NCBI GenBank assembly: GCA_021767245.1
Contig: JAASTO010000020.1
Span: forward strand, 1 to 21,244
Length of the DNA: 21,244 nt
From: Balneolaceae bacterium
GTDB taxonomy: Bacteria; Bacteroidota; Rhodothermia; Balneolales; Balneolaceae
Reading direction: 5' to 3'
The position numbers and the translations under genes were made by a program. Each line of letters starts with the position of its first letter. Position 1 is the first letter of the stretch. Under the pieces are notes generated by a model. The model searched no databases. It was not told the origin of the DNA and saw only the letters and a list, made by a program, of their open reading frames with translations. Below, piece by piece: positions 14,451-21,244 of this stretch.

Positions 14451-14948
14451 ATGTACGCTATTGTTGAAATCGGCGGGCACCAGTACAAAGTAGCAGAAAA
14501 CGATGTTTTGTTTGTTGACAAACAAAACGTTGATGGCGAAAAGCTTACATTTGATAAAGTGTTGTTGATCAAGGATGATAATGGAAATGTGAATGTCGGC
14601 ACACCGGTTGTAGAAGGTGCTGAAATTTCGGCCACTATCCTTGATACCGTGAAGGCTGACAAAGTATTGGTCTTTAAGAAAAAGCGCAGAAAAGGATATC
14701 AAAAGCTCAACGGTCACCGTCAGGTAATGTCACAGATCAAGATCGATAGCATTACTGCTTCCGGCGCTTCATCTAAGAAGGCTGCTAAGAAAGAAGACAC
14801 ACCGGCCAAAAAGGATGAAGCCAAGAAAGAAGAAACCACAGACCTGAAATCAATGACAGTTGCCGAACTTAAGGAACTGGCTAAAGAACGAGGTCTAACC
14901 GGTTACTCAAGCTTGAAAAAAGCAGAGCTCATAGACGCACTTAAATAA
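14451..14948 (+). CDS. rplU: 50S ribosomal protein L21 with C-terminal Rho_N/SAP-like extension
   Basis: Binds 23S rRNA in the large subunit. Residues 1-103 are a standard L21 (MYAIVEIGGHQYKV at the start; KADKVLVFKKKRRKGYQKLNGHRQ at 68-91). The protein is 165 residues, against about 103 for the usual form. The extra part is a Lys/Glu/Ala-rich linker (104-131) followed by a compact helical module (132-165, DLKSMTVAELKELAKERGLT then GYSSLKKAELIDAL). That module has the LxxLxxLAxxxGLxGxxxxKKxELI pattern of Rho N-terminal/SAP-like nucleic-acid-binding motifs. The extension is in frame and uncorrupted. It may contact rRNA or another factor; that is inference. rpmA follows after 26 bases, as in most bacteria. 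Confidence 0.96.
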   Translation: MYAIVEIGGHQYKVAENDVLFVDKQNVDGEKLTFDKVLLIKDDNGNVNVGTPVVEGAEISATILDTVKADKVLVFKKKRRKGYQKLNGHRQVMSQIKIDSITASGASSKKAAKKEDTPAKKDEAKKEETTDLKSMTVAELKELAKERGLTGYSSLKKAELIDALK

Positions 14949-14974
14949 TTTTTTAATACAAAACCCTTACTGTT

Positions 14975-15232
14975 ATGGCACATAAGAAAGGTCAAGGTTC
15001 AACAAGAAACGGTCGTGATTCAAACTCCAAAAGACTTGGCGTGAAAAAATTCGGTGGAGAATTTGTTCGTGCAGGCGGAATTATTGTTCGTCAGCGTGGT
15101 ACTAAATTCCACCCAGGTTTAAACGTTAAACGTGGCGGAGACGATACATTGTTTGCTACTGAAGACGGCACAGTAAACTTCTCCGTTCGCTCTGGTGGAC
15201 GGAAGCATGTAAATGTAGATCCTGTAAACTGA
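14975..15232 (+). CDS. rpmA: 50S ribosomal protein L27
   Basis: An 85-residue L27, whose N-terminal tail reaches the peptidyl-transferase centre. It begins MAHKKGQGSTRNGRDS, the directly processed form without the cleavable N-terminal extension seen in Firmicutes. The core GVKKFGGEFVRAGGIIVRQRG and TKFHPGLNVKRGGDDTLFA is fully conserved. It is cotranscribed with rplU and ends 20 bases before a strong terminator. Confidence 0.97.
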   Translation: MAHKKGQGSTRNGRDSNSKRLGVKKFGGEFVRAGGIIVRQRGTKFHPGLNVKRGGDDTLFATEDGTVNFSVRSGGRKHVNVDPVN

Positions 15233-15252
15233 TCTTCATTTAATGAATTTCC

Positions 15253-15287
15253 AAACCCCGCTCATATTTTATGTGCGGGGTTTTTTT
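15253..15287 (+). terminator. Rho-independent terminator of rplU-rpmA
   Basis: AAACCCCGC (15253-15261) pairs with GCGGGGTTT (15275-15283) around a 13-base loop, and a T-run continues to 15287. It lies 20 bases after the rpmA stop. The next start codon is only 13 bases after the T-run. Confidence 0.93.
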
Positions 15288-15300
15288 ATATCTTTAAATT

Positions 15301-15954
15301 ATGGAAACACCAACTATACCCGGCTTAGATATTCCGGTTCGCAACATATACTGTATTGGCAGAAATTATGCCTCTCATGCCAAAGAACTGGGTAATAAAG
15401 TTCCCAAGATCCCATTGGTATTTTTAAAACCTCTTGGAACCATTTGTTATGACGGCTCAAGCATTCAACTCCCCAAACAATCCAGTGATGTACATTTTGA
15501 AGCAGAAATAGTACTAGCCATCACTAAAAGCGGAAAAGATATCTCACCTGCCAGGGTCAATGATCATATTGGCGGCGTTGGTGTGGGAATCGATTTTACA
15601 GCCAGGGATATACAGTCCATATCGAAAAAACAAGGTCAACCGTGGACCATAGCCAAAGGCTTTGATAATTTTGCCCCCATCAGTTCATTTACAGAATTAA
15701 CGCCGGAACAGGACCTGTCTGAACTGGATATCAAATTATTCCAAAACGGTTTTGTTAAACAACACGGAAATGCTTCCGAAATGATCTTTCCAATACCTAA
15801 TCTGGTCACCTTTCTTTCGCAACTATTCACCCTTCACCCCGGCGACCTCATTTTTACGGGTACTCCCGAAGGTGTTGGCAAGGTCTCATCCGGCGATCAA
15901 CTTGAGGTGTTATTGAACAACGGTGAACAATCTCTAAAAGTAACTGTAGAATAA
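15301..15954 (+). CDS. Fumarylacetoacetate hydrolase (FAH) family protein
   Basis: A 217-residue, single-domain FAH-fold enzyme similar in size to the FAHD1/YcgM group, which act as acylpyruvases or oxaloacetate decarboxylases. Metal ligands are visible as E67 and E69 (HFEAEIVLAI) and D98 (GIDFTARDIQ). K119 (WTIAKGFD) and the GTPEGVG loop (187-193) complete the active site. The exact substrate is not determined. The ATG lies 13 bases after the rplU-rpmA terminator's T-run, so its leader must be very short or derive from readthrough. TATCTTTA at 15289-15296 resembles a -7 element, which would imply a nearly leaderless mRNA. The M23 peptidase gene starts 2 bases after its stop, so the two are probably translationally coupled. 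Confidence 0.92.
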   Translation: METPTIPGLDIPVRNIYCIGRNYASHAKELGNKVPKIPLVFLKPLGTICYDGSSIQLPKQSSDVHFEAEIVLAITKSGKDISPARVNDHIGGVGVGIDFTARDIQSISKKQGQPWTIAKGFDNFAPISSFTELTPEQDLSELDIKLFQNGFVKQHGNASEMIFPIPNLVTFLSQLFTLHPGDLIFTGTPEGVGKVSSGDQLEVLLNNGEQSLKVTVE

Positions 15955-15956
15955 TC

Positions 15957-17789
15957 TTGAGAGTTTTTTTTCTGACTTTATTCCTAGTCTTCCCGGCATT
16001 CCTGAATATGGTATTTGCTCAGGATTATCTCTGGCCAACTGATTCAGGTACTTATTTGAGCGCTACTTTTGGAGAAACTCGATCGGCTCATTTTCATGCC
16101 GGTCTAGATATTAAGACCTGGGGACGTGAGGGTTACAGGGTATTTGCAGCAGAAGATGGCATACTATATCGTTTGGCTGTTACTGAACGCGGCTATGGTA
16201 ACGCCATTTACCTAAAGCATCCTGACAACACCTATACAACCTACGCTCACTTGCAGAGATTTAATTCTGAATTTCAATCCCTTGCAGACTCCGTTCGCAT
16301 GATGGATCATTCTTTTGTAATGGATGAAAATTTTGAATCGGACGCCATCCCTGTAAAAAAAGGAGATGTTATAGGATATACCGGCTCTACCGGAATCGGC
16401 CCACCCCACTTTCATTTTGAGATCAGAGATTCGCTCCAAAATCCGATCAATGCACTGAGCGCAAACTTTCCCATCAAAGATGAACTCCCTCCGGTGTTCA
16501 GCTCCATCATTATTGAACCAATTTCAAAAGAAAGCCGGGTAGAACAAAAGGCGACATCCTTGTACAAAAGAGCTCAAAAAACGGGTAATGGTTATGATTT
16601 TGGAACCATTGAAATGGATGGAGTTGCCGGATTAGCCGTAAATGTTTACGACCAGGCAAATGATGTTTACAATGCCTATGCCGTTCATCAACTCACCCTG
16701 ATGCAGGGAGCCGACACGCTTTTCCACGAAGTACTGGATTCATTTAAATTTGAGCAGGAAGAAGAAATGTTCCTGGATCGTATCGCGCCGTTCGGCTCTG
16801 AAAAAAGAGGCCACCAAAGACTCTATGGCAAAGAAGGCCACAATAATCCCTTCTACCTCATCGACAAGGAAGAAAGCCGAATTGAAGCACCATCTAAGCC
16901 GACAACTTACACCATAGTTGCACAAGATTACTTCGGCAATACCTCTAAAGCAAATGTGACACTGATCAAAGACTCAACCCATGACTCAAACTCAGAGAGT
17001 TCAGATTGGTTGAATCCAAATGAGTGGTATTGGAGCGAAAACTGGTTCTCACCCGATCAGCACTCCACCCTTTCTTTCAAGGACCTTGAGGGGTTATTTT
17101 TAAGCTCTGATCATAAGGTAGTGAACCACCCTGACAACCATTCAATGTTTGAATTCCTTAGCTTAAAACCTGATTCAACTTACAGGATCGATACAAGGGA
17201 TAAGGATCTGCGCATTCGGTTCAAGCCTAATACATTTTTTGATACCACCTTGATAGCTACCGCCCGAACTCTGAATGCTGACAGTAACAGAGTGGTTAAT
17301 ATCCTCCCAGTAAATGCTCCCCTTAAGAAAAATTATATGATTGAATATTTTTTAGGTGATCATTTTGAAAAAGATCAGAAGTACGGCTTTTACCGGATCG
17401 AGCCCGAAGACGGAGACCTCAGTTATGTTGATTCTGAGCTGAAAGGTAAAACTCTGTGGGGATTTCCCTCTGAGTTTGGAAATTTTGAAATTGTAGCAGA
17501 TAATGAGCCGCCTAGACTCTCTGATATGAAGCTGGTGAAAACAGATTATGGCAAGTGGTTTATAACCGTAAAGGTTACGGATGAGCTGAGTGGTATTGAT
17601 TCTTCAAGCGCCATTTTTGAGGTTAACGATGAAAGGGGTATTGCAGAATATGATTACGAAGAAGAGCTAATCAGGTACTATCATCCTGATTTTACACCTG
17701 AAAATGAAAATACTGTCAGGCTCTTTGTAAAAGACAAAGCCGGCAATGAGATCGAGATGGTTTCCTCGCTCCCATTAACCGGTCAGTGA
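15957..17789 (+). CDS. Secreted M23 (LytM) family metallopeptidase
   Basis: Probable peptidoglycan endopeptidase or LytM-type regulator in the periplasm, 610 residues. The start is a TTG. The frame is open upstream only back to a TGA at 15924 and holds no ATG there, while the TTG begins a complete signal peptide (RVFFLTLFLVFPAFLNMVFA, cleavage near 21). The M23 domain (about 24-165) keeps all zinc and catalytic residues: H47-x3-D51 (HFHAGLD), H98 (YAHLQ), H151-x-H153 (HFHFE). The remaining 440 residues are beta-rich; the last 100 or so (PRLSDMKLVKTDYGKWFITVKVTDELSGID, 518-547, and VRLFVKDKAGNE) resemble Ig/FN3-like modules. It follows the FAH gene by 2 bases and converges with RidA, 9 bases away. 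Confidence 0.92.
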   Translation: MRVFFLTLFLVFPAFLNMVFAQDYLWPTDSGTYLSATFGETRSAHFHAGLDIKTWGREGYRVFAAEDGILYRLAVTERGYGNAIYLKHPDNTYTTYAHLQRFNSEFQSLADSVRMMDHSFVMDENFESDAIPVKKGDVIGYTGSTGIGPPHFHFEIRDSLQNPINALSANFPIKDELPPVFSSIIIEPISKESRVEQKATSLYKRAQKTGNGYDFGTIEMDGVAGLAVNVYDQANDVYNAYAVHQLTLMQGADTLFHEVLDSFKFEQEEEMFLDRIAPFGSEKRGHQRLYGKEGHNNPFYLIDKEESRIEAPSKPTTYTIVAQDYFGNTSKANVTLIKDSTHDSNSESSDWLNPNEWYWSENWFSPDQHSTLSFKDLEGLFLSSDHKVVNHPDNHSMFEFLSLKPDSTYRIDTRDKDLRIRFKPNTFFDTTLIATARTLNADSNRVVNILPVNAPLKKNYMIEYFLGDHFEKDQKYGFYRIEPEDGDLSYVDSELKGKTLWGFPSEFGNFEIVADNEPPRLSDMKLVKTDYGKWFITVKVTDELSGIDSSSAIFEVNDERGIAEYDYEEELIRYYHPDFTPENENTVRLFVKDKAGNEIEMVSSLPLTGQ

Positions 17790-17798
17790 CACTAATTA

Positions 17799-18176
17799 TT
17801 ACAGATAAGCGATACAGCCTACTTCTACCAACACATTTTTTGGCAGGGTCTTTACTGCAACGGTCTCTCGTGCAGGAGGATCTGATTTAAATCGCGCTCC
17901 ATATACTTCATTTACCGTCGCAAAATCATCCATATTGGCTAAAAATATGGTAGTCTTCAGAATGTGAGAAAAATCAATTCCAGCTTCAGTAAGAACAGCC
18001 TCAAGATTTTTCATTACTTGTTCAGCTTGTTCCTTGGCGTTATCCCCCACGATCTCCATGGTTTTTGGGTCTAATGGGATTTGTCCTGAGCAGTAAAGAA
18101 TTCCGTTATGAGACGTAGCCTGACTATACGGGCCAATAGCAGCGGGAGCTTTATCTGTTGAATGTATTTTTTTCAT
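17799..18176 (-). CDS. RidA family protein (enamine/imine deaminase)
   Basis: Cytoplasmic trimeric protein hydrolysing the reactive 2-aminoacrylate/imine intermediates released by PLP enzymes. At 125 residues it has the standard RidA length. Visible motifs are GPYSQA (15-20), YCSGQIPLDP (28-37) and PARETVAVKTLPKNVLVEVGCIA (101-123), with R103 as the substrate-carboxylate arginine and E118 at the conserved Glu, so it looks catalytically competent. The ATG is at 18176. It stands alone on the minus strand, convergent with the M23 gene and divergent from the TPR lipoproteins. A PLP enzyme of Cys/Met metabolism begins 2.7 kb away, which is suggestive only. Confidence 0.94.
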   Translation of the reverse strand: MKKIHSTDKAPAAIGPYSQATSHNGILYCSGQIPLDPKTMEIVGDNAKEQAEQVMKNLEAVLTEAGIDFSHILKTTIFLANMDDFATVNEVYGARFKSDPPARETVAVKTLPKNVLVEVGCIAYL

Positions 18177-18214
18177 GAAACCGTTTTTTATAAGTTGTTT
18201 TTATTAATGTACAA

Positions 18215-18257
18215 AACCATGTGTTCTAATAAATTGCAGAAAGCAACACATATGGTT
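18215..18257. repeat. Imperfect inverted repeat upstream of the TPR lipoprotein pair
   Basis: AACCATGTGTT (18215-18225) is complementary to AACACAT plus GGTT (18245-18257), with a 2-base AT bulge in the right arm and a 19-base loop. It lies in the 138-base gap between the divergent RidA and TPR genes, 58 bases before the TPR start. It may be an operator or a leader hairpin. Confidence 0.35.
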
Positions 18258-18314
18258 ATTTTCATCAACATATTAATTTGTTCTGATTACAACCAAATCC
18301 AATCTATATATAAA

Positions 18315-19631
18315 ATGAAAAAGCTATTACGTAACCTTATTCCTGTTTTCCTGTTTGTGGGATTACTTGCAGGTTGTGAAACTACCGACCCTGTTATTGA
18401 TCAAGCCCAGTTAAACATCTACACTCAAAATTTTGACAGTGCTTATGCAGGCCTCGATAGATTTATCGCACAAAACCCTGATAACGGCTTAGGATACTAT
18501 TACAAAGCCCTCGCAAATGCAGAAGAGGCAAAAACTATTCAACCACCAAGTGACAGAAAACCCATATACCGTGATTTTCGTGAAAATGCAGTGACTTCCC
18601 GTGATCTTTTTGCCGGCATGGAAGAAGCACCACCAGAAGCCGGAGAAGTCACTGACCTGATCCTGACAACCTGGGGTTACGAGCATAACGCATCTCTTGA
18701 CTATGCCACTAACGATAGCGTTATGGCCACTGTAGATGAGCCTCTGAAGATCGCTATTGCTCATCTCGAAAACGCTATTATTATAAATCCTGACAGTACG
18801 CTCTCTTACGACGTGCTCTCACAGATCTATTACATGGATAACAATTTTGCCGATGCAGCTGACGTTCTTGCTGAATCAATAGAGATGAAAGATCCTGCAC
18901 CAGCCAGTGATTATGATCGAGTTGCTGTATTCTTTGCCCAGTCAGAAAGACCTGAAAAAGCCATTGAATACCTGGAAGAAGGACTTGAAATCTATCCTGA
19001 TACTGTTAGTCTGACTCAAAAACTTGCTGACAATTACATGGCTGTTGGTCAACGTGACCGCGCCATTAGCGTACTTGAAGGCCTGATCGCCAGCGATCCG
19101 AACAACCCACAATACCACCTGGTATTAGGAACTGTTATGCTACAGGAAACTGAGCAGTTCACAGACCGAATTACTGAGATCTACGAAGAGATCTATGACC
19201 TTCAAAGAGAAAAAAGAGAAGCATCGTCCAGCAGATCTGAGGAGATCGATGAAGAGATCGATGAACTTGAAAGTGAGATCGACCGGAACCTGGAAACGGT
19301 AGCTGAGTATAACGACCTGGCTGAGTCTGAACTTATTAAAACGACAGAATTAAGACCAGAAGACGAAACAGCATACAATGCACTTGGTATTCTTTACCAA
19401 AACAAAGCAGCAGTATTATTTAGCCAGCGGAATTATGCCGAAGACCTCGATAAGGTTGATGCTTATGACAAAGCAGCTAAAGAAGAGCTGACCAAAGCCA
19501 TGGAAGCATACGAAAAAACTGTTGAGATAAATCCTGAAAATACTTCCGCCTGGAGAAGCCTATCTAACGTATATATTACTTTAGATATGCAGGAAAAGGC
19601 ACAGGAAGCAATGGATAAAGCAGGTATGTAA
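18315..19631 (+). CDS. TPR-repeat lipoprotein, first of a tandem pair
   Basis: Envelope lipoprotein of 438 residues. I start it at the ATG at 18315 because MKKLLRNLIPVFLFVGLLAGC is a textbook lipoprotein signal with lipobox LAGC and lipidated C21. The frame is open back to 18162, but that extension adds only non-signal sequence. It is built of tetratricopeptide repeats, for example AIAHLENAIIINPDSTLSYD, AIEYLEEGLEIYPDTVSLTQ, AISVLEGLIASDPNNPQYH and a C-terminal AMEAYEKTVEINPENTSAWR. A Glu/Lys/Arg-rich coiled coil at about 283-332 interrupts the repeats. It shares a W-x2-E-H-N-x2-L motif (E123) and overall plan with the next gene, so the two are probably paralogues. No enzymatic motif is seen; the role is likely protein-protein scaffolding at the envelope. 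Confidence 0.85.
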   Translation: MKKLLRNLIPVFLFVGLLAGCETTDPVIDQAQLNIYTQNFDSAYAGLDRFIAQNPDNGLGYYYKALANAEEAKTIQPPSDRKPIYRDFRENAVTSRDLFAGMEEAPPEAGEVTDLILTTWGYEHNASLDYATNDSVMATVDEPLKIAIAHLENAIIINPDSTLSYDVLSQIYYMDNNFADAADVLAESIEMKDPAPASDYDRVAVFFAQSERPEKAIEYLEEGLEIYPDTVSLTQKLADNYMAVGQRDRAISVLEGLIASDPNNPQYHLVLGTVMLQETEQFTDRITEIYEEIYDLQREKREASSSRSEEIDEEIDELESEIDRNLETVAEYNDLAESELIKTTELRPEDETAYNALGILYQNKAAVLFSQRNYAEDLDKVDAYDKAAKEELTKAMEAYEKTVEINPENTSAWRSLSNVYITLDMQEKAQEAMDKAGM

Positions 19632-19655
19632 TTGCATACACCTAAAACCAACCTT

Positions 19656-20828
19656 ATGAAAATTTCACATTTTACCCGGCTTACAGGCTTACTACTTGTG
19701 GCCGGGTTTTTTATTTCTTGCGGATCATCAAACATTAACATCGACCAGTTAGTGGCCGATAATAAATACGATCAGGCCTTGATCGAGATTGACAACCGGA
19801 TCACAGAAGATTCCCGGCAACCCGATCTTTATATCAAACGAGCTGAAATCACAGCTATGATGGCGCAGGATGCCTCACCTGAACTCAGAACAGATCACTA
19901 TAACCAAATTGTAGCTGATTTTGAGACCTCAGCTGAGATGGGGGCCAATGATGCACAACTAGCAACCATTGACAGCCTCAAACAGCAATACTGGAAAACA
20001 GAGCATAACTCCGGTTTGCGAATCTTTGAGAACAGTGAAGGAGCAAACCTATATGAAACGGCTAAGGAACATTTTCAAAATGCCTTGATCATACGTCCTG
20101 ATGCGGTCAGTTCCTACAAAAACCTAGCTGTTGCTGAATTTAATTTGGGTAATCTTAATGCTGCCATCAACAGTTTGGAGACTGCTCTTGATCATACAAA
20201 TGAGCCATCTGCTGAACTTTACGAAAACCTTGGGTACTTGTACCTGGAAAAAGGAGATCCTGCGACTGCAGCAGATTACTATGAAATGGCAAACACTGAT
20301 GTGAATGAGGATATTAACCTCGCTTACGGATTGGTCAATGCCTATATCTCCAACTCAAATCATGAAGCTGCTGTTTCTTTGTTGGAAACCCTGGTGAATG
20401 AGTACCCTGATAATGCAAATCTCAGAAATGTTTATGGAACTCAGCTCTATGAGATCAATTCAGAAATTATGGCTGACCTAAGGGAGGCTTACCAGAAAAA
20501 CGATGCAACTCTTGTCGATCAGATAAAGGTTGAAGCCGTTGGAATGGGTGAAGAAGCAGAAACCCAACTCATTGAGGCTTTTAAGCGAGACACATCAAAT
20601 ATAGAGTATCTCGAAAGTCTTGCTGTTTTTTACAACAACCTTGCCGGTAATTATCTATCTATTGAAAAGGTAGCTTTTGAGGAAGATAAACCTGAGTTAC
20701 GGAACCGTGCTTACGACCTGATAGATTTTGCCATCGATTACTATGGCCGGTTAAGTGAGATGGATCCCAATAATCCGGAATATCAAAATAAACTCACTAT
20801 GTTGAACAAACTGAAAAGTAATAATTAA
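19656..20828 (+). CDS. TPR-repeat lipoprotein, second of a tandem pair
   Basis: A 390-residue lipoprotein from the ATG at 19656 (MKISHFTRL, hydrophobic stretch, then FFISC, lipidated C22). A TTG 24 bases earlier would add eight residues in front of the signal and is less likely. TPR units include AKEHFQNALIIRPDAVSSYK, AINSLETALDHTNEPSAELY and AADYYEMANTDVNEDINLAY, with a further helical part rich in acidic residues to the end. It carries the same W-x2-E-H-N-x2-L motif (E116) as the preceding gene, followed by the similar stretch NALIIRPD (NAIIINPD in the neighbour). It lacks the neighbour's long coiled-coil insert. The 24-base gap and shared strand point to one operon, with the PLP enzyme starting 24 bases downstream. 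Confidence 0.85.
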   Translation: MKISHFTRLTGLLLVAGFFISCGSSNINIDQLVADNKYDQALIEIDNRITEDSRQPDLYIKRAEITAMMAQDASPELRTDHYNQIVADFETSAEMGANDAQLATIDSLKQQYWKTEHNSGLRIFENSEGANLYETAKEHFQNALIIRPDAVSSYKNLAVAEFNLGNLNAAINSLETALDHTNEPSAELYENLGYLYLEKGDPATAADYYEMANTDVNEDINLAYGLVNAYISNSNHEAAVSLLETLVNEYPDNANLRNVYGTQLYEINSEIMADLREAYQKNDATLVDQIKVEAVGMGEEAETQLIEAFKRDTSNIEYLESLAVFYNNLAGNYLSIEKVAFEEDKPELRNRAYDLIDFAIDYYGRLSEMDPNNPEYQNKLTMLNKLKSNN

Positions 20829-20852
20829 AATACCTGCGGCTTTAACCCTATT

Positions 20853-21244
20853 ATGAAATTTAATACAAAGACGATCCACGCCGGACAAAAACCAGAGGAA
20901 ACATCCGGAGCGGTGATGCCTCCTATCTTTCAAACATCCACCTATGCACAGGAGGCTCCGAACAAACACAAAGGGTACGACTACGCAAGGGTTGGAAATC
21001 CAACGAGAACCGCTCTTGAACAGATGATAGCTGGACTTGAAGGAGCTGATGAAGCCGCTTGTTTTTCAAGTGGAGTGGCGGCGATGGATGCTCTCATGAA
21101 AATGCTGAGGCCGGGTGACCATGTAGTGACCACAAATGATCTTTATGGTGGTTCTTACCGATTATTTACAAAGGTCTTTGAACCGTATGGTATCGATTTT
21201 ACCTTTGTGGATATGACGGATCTTGATAAGGTCGAGTCTGCAAT
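20853..21244 (+). CDS. Trans-sulfuration PLP enzyme (cystathionine gamma-synthase/lyase type), partial
   Basis: N-terminal 130 residues of a Cys/Met-metabolism PLP enzyme, cut off by the window edge. Recognisable parts: TIHAGQKPEETSGAVMPPIFQTSTY (8-31), YDYARVGNPTR (42-52) with Y44 and R46 expected to contact the PLP phosphate of the neighbouring subunit, the SSG phosphate loop (72-74, CFSSGVAAMDA), and DLYGGSYRLF with Y98 stacking on the cofactor. The catalytic lysine lies beyond the window. The family includes MetB, cystathionine gamma-lyase, beta-lyase and methionine gamma-lyase; the visible part cannot decide among them. Only 24 bases separate it from the TPR lipoprotein upstream, so readthrough transcription is possible. 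Confidence 0.93.
   Translation, partial: MKFNTKTIHAGQKPEETSGAVMPPIFQTSTYAQEAPNKHKGYDYARVGNPTRTALEQMIAGLEGADEAACFSSGVAAMDALMKMLRPGDHVVTTNDLYGGSYRLFTKVFEPYGIDFTFVDMTDLDKVESA

Noticed and set aside
18162..18314. In-frame N-terminal extension of the first TPR lipoprotein
   Set aside because: The internal ATG at 18315 begins a perfect lipoprotein signal peptide; the extension would bury it 51 residues in and overlaps the ridA start.
1..21244. Mobile elements, CRISPR arrays, prophage or defence genes
   Set aside because: No transposase, integrase, spaced direct repeats, target duplications or nuclease/toxin genes were found; the gene content is housekeeping, catabolic and envelope functions.

Overview
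This is an ordinary-looking chromosomal stretch of a Gram-negative aerobic heterotroph of the Bacteroidota/Balneolota/Rhodothermota type. That placement is an inference. It rests on moderate G+C by eye, the near absence of Shine-Dalgarno sequences, several lipoprotein signal peptides, a DUF4175-type membrane protein and a BatB-type VWA protein, and an L21 protein with a C-terminal helical extension. Genes are densely packed. No insertion sequence, prophage, CRISPR array, tRNA or rRNA is visible, and no gap between genes exceeds about 210 bases.

Left part (1-4756, plus strand): the tail of a cytochrome c oxidase operon (subunit IV) ends in a strong terminator. A metallo-beta-lactamase-fold hydrolase and a 1119-residue DUF4175-like membrane/coiled-coil protein follow, with a perfect 19-bp palindrome between them.

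Middle part (4763-13533, minus strand). In transcription order it encodes: a lipoprotein fusing a HEAT-like region to a cyclophilin; an acyl-CoA dehydrogenase behind a perfect LacI-type operator palindrome and ending in a terminator; glutaryl-CoA dehydrogenase; a DinB-fold protein; a secreted alpha/beta hydrolase whose nucleophile serine is replaced by glycine; a lone BatB-like VWA protein; a cupin of the type II phosphomannose isomerase family; and a HAD phosphatase. The two dehydrogenases point to acyl-CoA (lysine, tryptophan, branched-chain or fatty acid) catabolism.

Right part (13584-21244, mostly plus strand): lexA is divergent from the HEAT-cyclophilin gene across a 50-bp gap that holds a candidate operator. 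Next come rplU-rpmA with a structured upstream region, a candidate promoter and a clear terminator, then an FAH-family hydrolase coupled to a TTG-started secreted M23 peptidase. A convergent RidA gene follows. Two tandem paralogous TPR lipoproteins and the start of a Cys/Met-metabolism PLP enzyme close the window.

I see no obvious new defence or mobile system. The points most worth a second look are the serine-less hydrolase, the tandem TPR lipoproteins with a shared W-x2-E-H-N motif, the LacI-type operator, and the structured region before rplU.
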